From assembly GCA_030544215.1 (NCBI GenBank), contig JARZZO010000003.1, positions 33,174,379 to 33,238,378 on the forward strand: a DNA stretch of 64,000 nucleotides, in the 5' to 3' direction. Positions 34,163 through 45,558 of this stretch are shown here, piece after piece. Below the pieces are notes generated by a model. That model was not told where the DNA came from and did no database searches. It saw only the letters and a list, made by a program, of their open reading frames with translations. The DNA is from Zantedeschia hybrid cultivar (taxonomy: Eukaryota > Streptophyta > Magnoliopsida > Alismatales > Araceae). The position numbers were made by a program, and so were the translations under genes. How positions within the stretch are numbered: position 1 is the stretch's first letter; each line of letters starts with the position of its first letter.

Positions 34163-35749
34163 TGTTGGGATCCGGGCCGGACGCGAAGAACGCAGCAGAT
34201 ACGAAGAACAAAAATGATCCCGCCCCGATGCCCGCTGATCCGATTCAGAACGAAAAACTAAAACCGAAAAACGGATCGAAATCTGATTACCGTGTGCGCA
34301 TTCGAATCCGCTTCCGTCTCGGTTCCGTCGAGGCGATGCCGCGAGCCGCACAAGCGTCCGGCCTCCAGCGGTATCCACGCGATCCTCCGCGGTGGTTCGT
34401 CCTCGATCCCTCGTCCGTACCAGCTCGCTCGCTGAAGATCCGTCGCCGCAACGATTGTAGAAATCCCGCCGACGGGAATTCCCGACTTTCGGGAATCACA
34501 CGCGGGAGAGACGGGAACTGTTCTGGCGCCTCGAACGGGACGCCCAGAAGAGGAGAGAGAATGGAGGGGGGTGACGGCCAGCAAGGGAAATCCTGGAGCT
34601 TGGCCCAGGGTTTCTCAACAGCGCATATATATATTAGGTCGGCGCAACTTTTCACAAAAGTCCTCGAGTTAATATAAATTCCACTTATGTACCACCGACT
34701 GAGAATCTTATTGTGTGTGACCCTCTAGGCCCATTTACCAGTCCGATTTTCTGCCCGTTAAGTCCAATAACTAGTTATTGACTTATTTTAATTAATTAAT
34801 ATCTAGATATTAACTAATTACTCAACCGAATTATCATCGCATGTAAATTCGGTCGGACTTCTGATCAAGTTGGGTGCCAAGCAACACCGCATGATCCCGG
34901 AAGGTAATGGGGTTTAGCAACCCACTCATGGAACCTGTCCGTCCACAGTTACCATGTGGCTATAATCTTTCGTTCGCACAATGCTCTCGAGTTAACCTAG
35001 GGTATGGTCAACTGTCAAACCCTAGATTGTCGACTCACTTGAATCAGACTCCGCTTTACAATATCCGAAAACCACTTTTCTGATATTATTTCTGCTCTGG
35101 CCAGAGACTCCTGCGGATCTACTATAGAGCATTCTCTCTCCAGTTACCTGAGAGCGAACGATCCTATATTGAACACACAATCACCTTCAAAAGTCTTCCG
35201 CTGGACCCGATCCTTGACTATTAGAGATCCCGTGGATAGGGATTCGTAGGTCAAGGTCAAAGTCCAGAAGTCCACCGACAAGGTGTCTTTGATGTCTCAA
35301 GTCCAAGGATCAACCACGCCACTGTGACGATGAATCAAGCCGATTGATAGTCAGGTAAATTACCATTCGGCGATTCATGTCGGATCAGTTCAGTGAACTC
35401 ATTCTCCAATGAGCACCTACAGGTTTACCATTGTGTCTCCACACTAGTAACTAACGAGATCAGTCACCCTCATCATATGAGCTGGAATAACCTGTACTAG
35501 TCTAACCGGATGTTTGATGTCCTTCTCAAACATCCTACGACTAGGAACAATTGAGAATATGTGTTTATAAGTTATCAGTCTCATTATTATGATCTCATCA
35601 TAATCTAATGACTATTGCACATATTGATGGACTTCATTATGCGCAATTATAAATATGCCAATCTACATAATGAATTTAATGCCATTTATTAGTGAACCAG
35701 ATTGAAATAGGTGCCTTATGATTGGCTTAGAGGACACCTATATCCATCA
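34163..35749 (-). repeat. LTR A (complete, 1587 bp)
   Basis: On the + strand it runs TGTTGGGATCCGGG...ATATCCATCA. In element orientation this is the 3' LTR. ORFs on both strands near 34260-34660 repeat at 35860-36130, 37320-37580 and 39050-39440 simply because the LTR repeats. They are not genes. Confidence 0.85.
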
Positions 35750-37210
35750 ATCTCCCACTTGGACTCAAGCCAATCACTTTCGCATTTGATCTCCATCAAA
35801 TCTAGGTGATGCTCACATAAAGTCTGTGACTAAGACTTGGTCAGGGATCTGCTAAATTATCTACAGATGGAATATTTCCATTACGTTATTTCCTCTTAAT
35901 CGTTTGTCTCTAAACCTGTGAAAGATCCTGCCGACGGGAATTCCCGACTTTCGGGAATCACACGCGGCGGAGACGGGAACTGTTCTGGCGCCTCGAACGG
36001 GACGCCCAAAAGAGGAGAGAGAAAGGAGGGGGGTGACGGCGGCAAGGGAAATCCTGGAGCTTGGCCCAGGGTTTCTCAACAGCGCGTATATATATTAAGT
36101 CGGCGCAACTTTTCACAAAAGTCGTCGAGTTAATATAAATTCCACTTATGTACCACCGACTGAGAATCTTATTGCGTGTGACCTTCTAGGCCCATTTACC
36201 AGTCCGGTTTTCAGCTCGTTAAGTCCAATAACTAGTTATTGACTTATTGTAATTAATTAATATCTAGATATTAACTAATTATTCAACCGAATTATCATCG
36301 CATGTAAATTCGGTCGGACTTCTGATCAAGTTGGGTGCCAAGCAACACCGCATGATCCCGGAAGGTAATGGGGTTTAGCAACCCACTCATGGAACCTGTC
36401 TGTCCACAGTTACCACGTGGCTATAATCCTTCGGTCGCACAATGCTCTCGAGTTAACCTAGGGTATGGTCAACTGTCAAACCCTAGATTGTCAACTCACT
36501 TGAATCAGACTCCGCTTTACAATATCCGAAAACCACTTTTCTGATATTGTTTCTGCTCTGGCCAGAGACTCTTGCGGATCTACTATAGAGCATTCTCTCT
36601 CCAGTTACCTGAGAGCGAACGATCCTATATTAAACACACAATCACCTTCGAAGGTCTTCCGCTGGACCCGATCCTTGACTATTAGAGATCCCGTGGATAG
36701 GGATTCGTAGGTCAAGGTCAAAGTCTAGAAGTCCACCGACAAGGTGTCTTTGTTGTCTCAAGTCCAAGCATCAACCACGCCACTGTGACGATGAATCAAG
36801 CCGATTGACAGTTAGGTAAATTACCATTCGGCGATTCATGTCGGATCAGTTCAGTGAACTCATTCTCCAATGAGCACCTACAGGTTTACCATTGTGTCTC
36901 CACACTAGTAACTAACGAGATCAGTCACCCTCATCATATGAGCTGGAATAACCTGTACTAGTCTAACCGGATGTTTGATGTCCTTCTCAAACATCCTACG
37001 ACTAGGAACAATTGAGAATATGTGTTTATAAGTTATCAGTCTCATTATTATGATCTCATCATAATCTAATGACTATTGCACATATTGATGGACTTCATTA
37101 TGCGCAATTATAAATATGCCAATCTACATAATGAATTTAATGCCATTTATTAGTGAACCAGATTGAAATAGGTGCCTTATGATTGGCTTAGAGGACACCT
37201 ATATCCATCA
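35750..37210 (-). repeat. Tandem unit 1 (171 bp internal + truncated LTR B)
   Basis: Internal part 35750-35920, LTR part 35921-37210. The junction reads cctgtg/aaagatcc. Confidence 0.85.
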
Positions 37211-38672
37211 ATCTCCCACTTGGACTCAAGCCAATCACTTTCGCATTTGATCTCCATCAAATCTAGGTGATGCTCACATAAAGTCTGTGACTAAGACTTG
37301 GTCAGGGATCTGCTAAATTATCTATAGATGGAATATTTCCATTACGTTATTTCCTCTTAATCTTTTGTCTCTGAACCTGTGAAAGATCCCGCTGACGGGA
37401 ATTCCCGACTTTCGGGAATCACACGCGGCGGAGACAGGAACTGTTCTGGCGCCTCGAACGGGACGCCCAAAAGAGGAGAGAGAAAGGAGGGGGGTGACGG
37501 CCAGCAAGGAAAATCCTGGAGCTTGGCCCAGGGTTTCTCAACAGCGCGTATATATATTAAGTCGGCGTAACTTTTCACAAAAGTCCTCGAGTTAATATAA
37601 ATTCCACTTATGTACCACCGACTGAGAATCTTATTGTGTGTGACCCTCTAGACCCATTTACCAGTCCGATGTTCAGCCCGTTAAGTCCAATAACTAGTTA
37701 TTGACTTATTGTAATTAATTAATATCTAGATATTAACTAATTACTCAACCGAATTATCATCGCATGTAAATTCGGTCGGACTTCTGATCAAGTTGGGTGC
37801 CAAGCAACACCGCATGATCCCGGAAGGTAATGGGGTTTAGCAACCCACTCATGGAACCTGTCCGTCCACAGTTACCATGTGGCTATAATCTTTCGTTCGC
37901 ACAATGCTCTCGAGTTAACCTAGGGTATGGTCAACTGTCAAACCCTAGATTGTCGACTCACTTGAATCAGACTCCGCTTTACAATATCCGAAAACCACTT
38001 TTCTGATATTGTTTCTGCTCTGGCCAGAGACTCCTGCGGATCTACTATAGAGCATTCTCTCTCCAGTTACCTGAGAGCGAACGATCCTATATTGAACACA
38101 CAATCACCTTCGAAGGTCTTCCGCTGGATCCGATCCTTGACTATTAGAGATCCCATGGGTAGGGATTCGTAGGTCAAGGTCAAAGTCCAAAAGTCCACCG
38201 ACAAGGTGTCATTGGTGTCTCAAGTCCAAGGATCAACCACGCCACTGTGACGATGAATCAAGCCGATTGACAGTCAGGTAAATTACCATTCGGCGATTCA
38301 TGTCGGATCAGTTCAGTGAACTCATTCTCCAATGAGCACCTACAGGTTTACCATTGTGTCTCCACACTAGTAACTAACGAGATCAGTCACCCTCATCATA
38401 TGAGCTGGAATAACCTGTACTAGTCTAACCGGATGTTTGATGTCCTTTTCAAACATCCTACGACTAGGAACAATTGAGAATATGTGTTTATAAGTTATCA
38501 GTCTCATTATTATGATCTCATGATAATCTAATGACTATTGCACATATTGATGGACTTCATTATGCGTAATTATAAATATGCCAATCTACATAATGAATTT
38601 AATGCCATTTATTAGTGAACCAGATTGAAATAGGTGCCTTATGATTGGCTTAGAGGACATCTATATCCATCA
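37211..38672 (-). repeat. Tandem unit 2 (171 bp internal + truncated LTR C)
   Basis: Internal part 37211-37381, LTR part 37382-38672. It differs from unit 1 at only scattered positions and has the same deletion junction. It ends at the ccact target copy. Confidence 0.85.
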
Positions 38673-38677
38673 CCACT

Positions 38678-38935
38678 GTCCTCCTAGAGGAGACATGAAT
38701 ATAGCTCTCCTGACGACAAACACTTTTTGTTCATCGGGGGTAATAAAAGTAGTAACCCAAAGTTTCTTTTGGGTATCTAATAAACATGCATCTCTCGGTT
38801 CGTGATTTTAACTTATCTGGATTATGTCTCTTTACATGAGCAGGATAACCCTAGACTTTAATTAATTTAAAGTCAGGCTTCCTATCCTTCCGTATCGCAT
38901 AAGGAGTAGAAGTGACAGATTTGCTAGGAACCCTG
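38678..38935 (-). pseudogene. Copia integrase C-terminal fragment
   Basis: The minus strand encodes VTSTPYAIRKDRKPDFKLIK, GYPAHVKRHNPDKLKSRTER, YPKETLGYYFYHP and KSVCRQESYIHVS-like pieces: the integrase C-terminal region of the host copia, lying between the two LTR insertions. Confidence 0.8.
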
Positions 38936-40024
38936 TGTTGTGATCCGGGTGGGACGCGAAGAACGCAGCGGAAATCAAGAATAAATTCTCGCCCGATGCC
39001 CGCTGATCCGACTCGGAACGAAAAGCATAAACCGAAAAACAAATGGGATGATCAAATCACCGTACGTGGATTCGAATATGCATCCGTCTTGGTTCCGTCA
39101 AGGCGATGCCGCGAGCTGCACAAGCGTCCGGCCTCCAGCGGTATCCACGCGATCATCCGCAGTGGTTCATCCTTGCTCCCTCGTCTGTATCAGCATGCTC
39201 GCTGAAGATCCATTGCTGCAACGATGTCCGAAAACTTGTGGACGGGAATTCCCGACTTTTGAGAATCGCATGCGGCGGAGACGGAGACTGTCCCGGCACC
39301 TCGAGAGGGGTGCCCAGAGGAGGAGAAGAGAGAAAGGGAGAAGGCTAGCATGGGGAAACCCTGGAGCTTGGCTCAGGGTTTCTCAACAGTGCGTATATAT
39401 TAAGTCGACGCGACTTTTCACAAAAGTCTCCGACTTAATATAAATCCCACATAAACACCACCGACTGAGAATCTGTTTGCGTATGACCCTCTAGGCCCAT
39501 TAACCAATCTGATTTTCAGTCAATTAAGTCTAATAATTAGTTATTGACTTATTGTAATTAATTAATATCTAATATTTAATTAATTACTTAATCGAATTAA
39601 CATCTCATGTAAATTCGACCGGACTTCTGATCAAGTTGGGTGCCAAGCAACACCGTATGATCTCGGAAGGTAATGGGGTTCAACAACCCACTCATGGAAC
39701 CTATCCGTCTACAATTACTGCGTGACTATAATTCTTCGTTCTCACAATGCTCTCGAGTTAACCTAAGGTATGGTCAATTGTCAAACCCTAGATGGTCTAA
39801 TCACTTGAATTAGACTCCGCTGTACAATATTCGAAAACATCTTTTCTGATATTGTTTATGCTCTGGCCAGAGACTCCTGCGGATATATTCTAGATCATTC
39901 TCTCTCTAGTTACCTGAGAGCGAACGATCTTTCATTGAACACACAATCACCTTCGAAGGTCTTCTGCTGGATCCGATTCAAATAGGTGCCTCATGATTGG
40001 CTTAGAGGACACCTATATTCATCA
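38936..40024 (-). mobile_element. Solo LTR D with an internal deletion
   Basis: Target copies ccctg are perfect (38931-38935 and 40025-40029). The 1089-bp LTR is related to LTR A but diverged. Relative to A it lacks about 480 bp between gatccgatt and caaataggtgcc near 39978. It is an independent insertion of the same family into the same old copia element. Confidence 0.85.
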
Positions 40025-40284
40025 CCCTGTTCAATAGATATGCCGCTGACTCTAGCTCATATCCCCATAAAGATATTAGTCATTGTGCAAAGCTCATCAT
40101 AGGTCGCACCATATCTAATAGGATACAATTTCTCTTTTTAAATACACCATTCATTTGAGGTGTATAAGGAGAAGTCTACTGAGAAAGGATACCATTATCT
40201 TTTAAGAATTGTGTGAACTTTGTACTAAGTATTCTCCTCCTCGATCTGATTGAAGAGTTTTAATACTCTTTCTAGTTTGTTTCT

Positions 40285-40767
40285 CTACCTCATTTTAAAA
40301 AAATTTAAACTTCTCAATGGCTTCATTAAGTATACATAGTCGAATCTTGAGAAGTCATCAGTAAACGTGATGAAGTATGAGAAATCACCTTTGCCTTGGG
40401 TGAACATTGGACCACATACATCCGAATGTATTAGTTTTAATATGTCTTTGGCCCTCTCTCCATGTCTAATAAATAGACACTTGGCCAATTTACCTCTCAA
40501 ACATGACTCACAAGTTACAAATGATTCATAATCGAATGGATCAAGATATTCACCTTTATGTAACTTTTGAAGTCTATTCTTGCCAATGTGTCTAAACCTG
40601 CAATGCCATAAGTAGGCTTGGATCACATCATTCCTACTCATAGAAGCTCTTTCAAGGCAAAGAGAATCACATAAAACATCCAATAGATGCAAAGTATTAA
40701 CCAAACTAGCAGATGCTAATAAATTATCATCATAATAAATAAAAGAACACTTATCCTGAATGGTCAA
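40285..40767 (-). pseudogene. Copia GAG-pre-integrase and integrase core
   Basis: The minus-strand ORF contains AYLWHCRFRHIGKNRLQKLH and CESCLRGKLAKCLF (zinc-binding His/Cys region), then LKLIHSDVCGPM and FITFTDDFSRFDYVYLMK, with the first Asp of the DDE triad. The remainder of the core is truncated or shifted. Confidence 0.85.
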
Positions 40768-41105
40768 TTTGTATCATAATCTGTTTGAACATAAAATAGA
40801 AATAATATTCTTTATTATGCTAGGAACATAATAACAATTAAATAAAATAATTCTTTGTCCAGATGGAAGCTAGAGGTCGACTGTCTCCACAACGAGCGCC
40901 ACAACTTTTGCACCGTTACATAACCTCAAGTCCACCTCACCTCTGTTCAAGTTTCTTTTACTTGTCAGCACCTGTAGATCATTGCAAACATGAGATATAC
41001 ATTTAGTCTCCAATACCCAAGATGATGAATCTCTAATTGACAAGTTTAGATTTATTATATATATCCCTGAAGCTTTACCTTTTCCTGAACTTTGTCATCT
41101 AGGTA

Positions 41106-41884
41106 CTACTTGTAGTTCCTTTTCCAGTGTCCTTTCTGGGTAGTAGTAGAAATACTTGCCCTTTTTAGCTCCTTTGCCCTTGTCCTTCTTAGAGGGTAAT
41201 TTTTGCTTGATCTGCTTCTTTGTCTTGCCTTTTTTAAAGGCCTAGACTGCTCTCCTTTTTCTGTTGGTCTTACAACCATAAGGACAGTAGACTTTTCCTT
41301 CTGAAAGTTGCCCTCTGAAGTCTTTAGCATGTTAAACGGCTCTACCAATGTGGTCTAAATTTTGTTCATGTTAAAATTAACTATGAACTGAGCATATGAA
41401 TTTGGAAGTGAGCTGAGAACAAGGTCGGTGGTCATTTTGTTGGGTAGGCTGAGTACAATCAACCTTTCAATCAACTCAATCACTTTCAGCACATGGGTCT
41501 GCATTGAACATCCCTCTGCCATACGAGCTCTGAACAAGGATTTAGATATCTCATATCTTTCAACGCTGCTTTGCTCTTCAAAGAGCTCTTCAAATAAAGC
41601 AGGATGGATCTACCATCCATGTTTTCATGTTGCTTCTACAACTCATTGCTCATTGAGGCTAACATATAGCATTGGTTCATAGTAGAGTCCTCTTTTCATT
41701 TATCATAGGCAATCATAGCTCCTTTAAGGGCATCTAATGTCGGTTCAGGTGGGTCATCCTCTAGGACATAAGTAATCTTCTCAGACCTAAAGATAATCTT
41801 TAGGTCCTTGAGCCAGTCAGAGTAGTTAGGGCCTATCAAGCTGTTGACATCTAGTATGCCACAAAGTGGGTTATTCAACGACAT
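41106..41884 (-). pseudogene. Copia Gag (degenerate)
   Basis: Minus-strand pieces: MSLNNPLCGILDVNSLIGPN and YSDWLKDLKIIFRSEKITYV (41884-41696), MAEGCSMQTHVLKVIELIER with LPNSYAQFIVNFNMNK (41537-41355), then a basic stretch ending in a ruined zinc knuckle (QKGHWKRNYK). The order and peptides fit copia Gag. Confidence 0.8.
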
Positions 41885-44295
41885 TCTCGCCTACAGGAGA
41901 AATAAAATATGATTAACAGATATTTAATTATTTAAGTTAAAACAAGATGTGGACTTTATCTAATTATGCTTCCATTAATTTTTGACAGATTGTATAACCC
42001 TCAAATATACAGAATGGGAGATGCCGACGGTCTCCTAGTGGGGATCTCACTGACTCATAATGTGGCCTCAGAAATAGATACGATAAATCACATTATGATA
42101 AGAGAGCAACTAACTCTTGGCATTTACAACTCATTGCAATATCTGATCATACTTCGACCCCCAGAACATTAGTGGTCTAAAAAATAGACACTACAAACCA
42201 CTACTTCTGATCTAAGCATTACCATCGTTACACAACGAGCATAGATTAGGGTGCAGCCCTTGGAATGAGCATAACAAGGCTACACTGTGACTCTACCTTA
42301 TTTATAGTCATCATCATGCCATAGTTTAGTTTGTTATTAGATATAACAGGTCCTAAAAATGAGCACAATGAATATGGTTCAATCTGAGTCCAGTCCTACA
42401 ACTATAATGATGGAGGATCATGCAGTGCATTCTTAACGACTACACTACGACTTAAAGTTTTAATGATGAGGGATTTTAATTATCATTTTTATCTTGGTCT
42501 CACCCTAGGTGATAGTAAATAAATATATTGTATATATTTAGATATTTACTATACTTAGATAATTAGAACTTGATTCAAGATCAAAAGTTAAATCATGCAT
42601 CAAATGTACATATTTATTATGTGGTCATGGACAACACAATGATTTGACTGGAGCCAAATAGTCAATCACAACTAAATTAATATAACGACTTATATTAATA
42701 AAACTAAGGAATCACATAGGCTGGCGATTACATCTCCAAGGCCTTCATGGTTGCTTTTGTAGATCATCTTCACTCCTCGTCTGTCCATCACAATCAATTA
42801 TATCAATTAAATTTGGCACAGATTATCAAATGTACACTACAATTAGAATGGAGAAGAGAGAAATAAAGTAATAGAATACGTAAAATACAATGTTTCACTA
42901 ACTTCTAAATTGCTACGATATTTTGCCAATAAAAGGCAACTACATTGGGTGCAATGTTTTAAGGTAAACAAACTAACAAAAGGAAGTTTACAGACTAGAA
43001 GAAAAATCACTAAAATAGCAACTAGGTGCAGTTGACAACAGGCAGTGCAGTGCACTGGACGACCACAAGTAGGGGGTCACAGTAGGGAGAGACGCAGAGG
43101 CTGTGTGCTTGTGGCCAGGTGCAGTAGGAGCAGGGCGAGGCAGCACAAGTGGGTACGTGGCGGCGCTTCTCGAGGTATCGCTACATGGAGCAGCAAGCTA
43201 GCGTAAGAGGATGTAACATAAAGTCTTATGGCAGAATACATAGAAGGAGGGAGGTATAAGTACACTGGAATGATAGAGAGAGGGAGGTGTGCAGTCCTTA
43301 TTATTTAAAAATTAATTAACTAACACATTGCACAACTAATCCACATCGACACACATCATTACATGATATGAAATTTAAAAGTGCTTGTCCATGACTACAA
43401 TTAACTTTTAACCATCCACTCACGAAGGTGCACATCACATAAGACTAGAATTTTCCAAAATTGTATAATTTTGGCTTTTCATAAAATTGGGTTCCAAACA
43501 AAATTAGGATAATTAGGAATTTTTGAAAATTTAATTTCTAGCATGTTATTAATTCTAAATTAGAAAGTATTTAACAACACATCACATGTGCAAAGAGACA
43601 AGGATAAAATGTCTAGAACATTCCATGCATATTTAGAACAATTCTAAATATTAAAATGACATAAATCTAACAAATAAATTAATCATAATGTCATAAATTA
43701 TTAATCTAACAATTAACTTAATAAATAATAAATTAACAACATTTGTTAACATCACGAAAGATCAAAATCTTTAATTACATGGCCTTATCAAATAAAGATT
43801 TAAATAAGATTTTATCTTGAAAATAATTTTAAAATAAATAAATTTAAATCCAATTAAATGGGCCTGGGGTGTGAACTGGGCCAGCCCTAGCCGGTTTGGC
43901 CCCTAGCCTAGGCCCGTGGCCCAAGCTAGGCCGCCCCAAGGGCCCAGGCCGACTTGGACCTAGCCTAGGCGGGCTGGCTCGATTGGGAGGAAAGATTTAC
44001 CTAAGTCAGATGCCTAAGTCAGATCTGAGTGGGAGAAGGAGACTGTAAGACTGGGATTTTCTTAGGTGTAGGAATGTGTGGGAGCATTGGAGCGTACCTT
44101 GTTCTGGAGGGAGGTCCGTGCACTTATACCTCCCTCGTATTGAGGCATTGAAGGGGGGTTCTCTAACGGCAAATTGGGGTCTATGATTTGGGCCCTTGGA
44201 TTGAGGGGGTCGTGGACCCTCGGGTTGGAAGGCACAATCTCCTCTCTTAATGAGGGGTGGAGATCGTTGAGACTTACTTGAAGTGGGTAGTGGCT
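41885..44295. other. Possible copia leader and AT-rich intergenic sequence
   Basis: 41885-43300 may be the leader of the host copia element, but no primer site or LTR was found. 43300-43860 is AT-rich. 43860-43990 is rich in gggcc/ggccc words. Small ORFs have no recognisable product. Confidence 0.35.
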
Positions 44296-44625
44296 CGAAC
44301 GAGTTTTATCCCATCTTAGGGTGGATAGTCTTTTCCCTATGATTGTAACCGTCAGGGGGATCGAACGAGTTTTATGCCATCTTAGGGTGGAGAACTCCTT
44401 CCCTATGGTTGTCATCGCTAGGAGTTTAGATGAATTTTATCTCATCTTAGAATGGGGAGTCCCTTTCCTATGATTGTGACCGTTAGGGGTTCGGACGAAT
44501 TTTATCTCATCTTAGGATGGGGAGCTCCTTCCCTGTGATTGTGACCGTCAGAGACTTGGATGACTTTTATCCCATCTTAGGATGAGGAGTATCTTCCATG
44601 TGGTTGTGACCGTTAGGGGGATCAG
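44296..44625. repeat. 66-bp tandem repeat, five copies
   Basis: Copies start at about 44296, 44362, 44429, 44495 and 44561. The unit contains acgagttttatcccatctta, then gg-tggggagt, ccttccctatgattgtgacc, and ends gtcaggg. Divergence between copies is about 10-20%. Confidence 0.85.
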
Positions 44626-45558
44626 ATGCCCTTGGTGAATGCTGCATCTTTTTGCACGATCAACTGGTGCTAGACAATTCATAAGACAAAGTTATATTTT
44701 ATTGATAATCAATAATAAAAACATCAAAGTAAATTCAATTGTAGAAGAGACGCAAGTACTTTACGTTCCATTTATTTTCAATTAATTGGCCGTCGAGGCG
44801 AGCGAGCCTGTATGTTTCGTTTCCGTAGCTCTTGGCTATCTTGTATGGTCAGGGGGCGTGGTGGAGAGGATGGCCAAGGGTGAGGTGGGAATCCCATCAT
44901 GAGAGGTGGGGTTTTTTTTTTTGGGGGGGGGGGGAGCGTGGTAAGGGAAGATGGCCAAGGGGGCCGGTGACGAGGGTAGGCCTAAGAGGAAAGAAGATGG
45001 ACTAAGATACCTTCAAAGAGTGGGGGTTTCTTCTTCCTCCTCTCAGCAAATTGCTACCGCCACCACCTACTCCGCCACTGTCGCTCGCCGCTGCCACCAC
45101 TAGTGGCTCCGCCGCTGCCGCCCCTCACTCCACGAGTGGAAGAAGAAGAGGGAGGAGATGGAGGGGAGGAGAGAGAGGAGGAGGAATAGAGAAAGAGGTG
45201 AAACGAAGGAAAGAAAGGGGGAAGAGATGTAGGAAGGGAGGCTAGGGGATCATGCGCGTGTGGTTTACAAGATTGATAGACGCTTGAAGTCGTGAAGTGA
45301 AGTTACTACTTCATAGTTTAAATTCAAAAAAGAAACTTTGGCGCCTGTGCAACATCTCGCGTGGCAAAGTCCTGATGATGTGGTATGTTGACGTTCAAAA
45401 GTGTGCTAATAGTTCTAATAAGTTTTCAAAGTGCATTTTCTTTAAAATATAATATTTAAATAGTGTTATTTAAAAAAAAATTCTCCCTCGCGGTGTAGCC
45501 GCCGTCTCCAGCTCCTCCGGCCATCGCCGCCTCAACCAGGCCGCCTTAGCAGTCCAAC
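44626..45558 (+). other. Region upstream of the NHL gene
   Basis: It contains a T10G14-like tract (44911-44934), GC-rich and AG-rich low-complexity sequence (45040-45240), and AT-rich sequence up to 45478. The last 80 bp (ctccctcgcggtgtagccgc onward) is GC/CT-rich and is probably 5' UTR. No TATA box could be chosen with confidence. Confidence 0.4.

Larger units (their letters stand above)
34163..38672 (-). mobile_element. Three-LTR tandem copia derivative
   Basis: It is flanked by a perfect 5-bp target duplication ccact (34158-34162 and 38673-38677). It consists of a full LTR (34163-35749), then two copies of a 1461-bp unit (35750-37210 and 37211-38672). Each unit contains 171 bp of 3' internal sequence with the inverted polypurine tract (atctcccacttgg) and an LTR lacking its first 298 bp (+ strand numbering). 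No coding region remains. The identical internal/LTR junction in both units points to one deletion followed by tandem duplication. Confidence 0.88.
29319..41884 (-). mobile_element. Degenerate minus-strand copia element hosting three insertions
   Basis: Reading from right to left the order is gag (41884-41106), GAG-pre-integrase and integrase (40767-40285), integrase C-terminal part (38935-38678 and 34162-34003), RT (about 33980-33000), RNase H (about 32990-32473), the 3' internal end (29767-29666) and part of the 3' LTR (29665-29319). The pieces are separated by insertions at 29768-32467, 34163-38672 and 38936-40024. Sequence across each insertion site is continuous once one target copy is removed. 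Many stops and shifts show it is old. A 5' LTR and primer site right of 41884 were sought and not found. Confidence 0.85.

Noticed and set aside
34258..39443. Recurrent ORFs with SGITRGGDGNCSGASNGTP and its reverse strand
   Set aside because: They recur only because the LTR recurs four times. They end at LTR features and have no start context or known product.
43860..43990. GGGCC-rich stretch considered as a CpG-type promoter
   Set aside because: No gene start follows within 1.5 kb, and the words resemble repeat remnants seen at 11870-12060.
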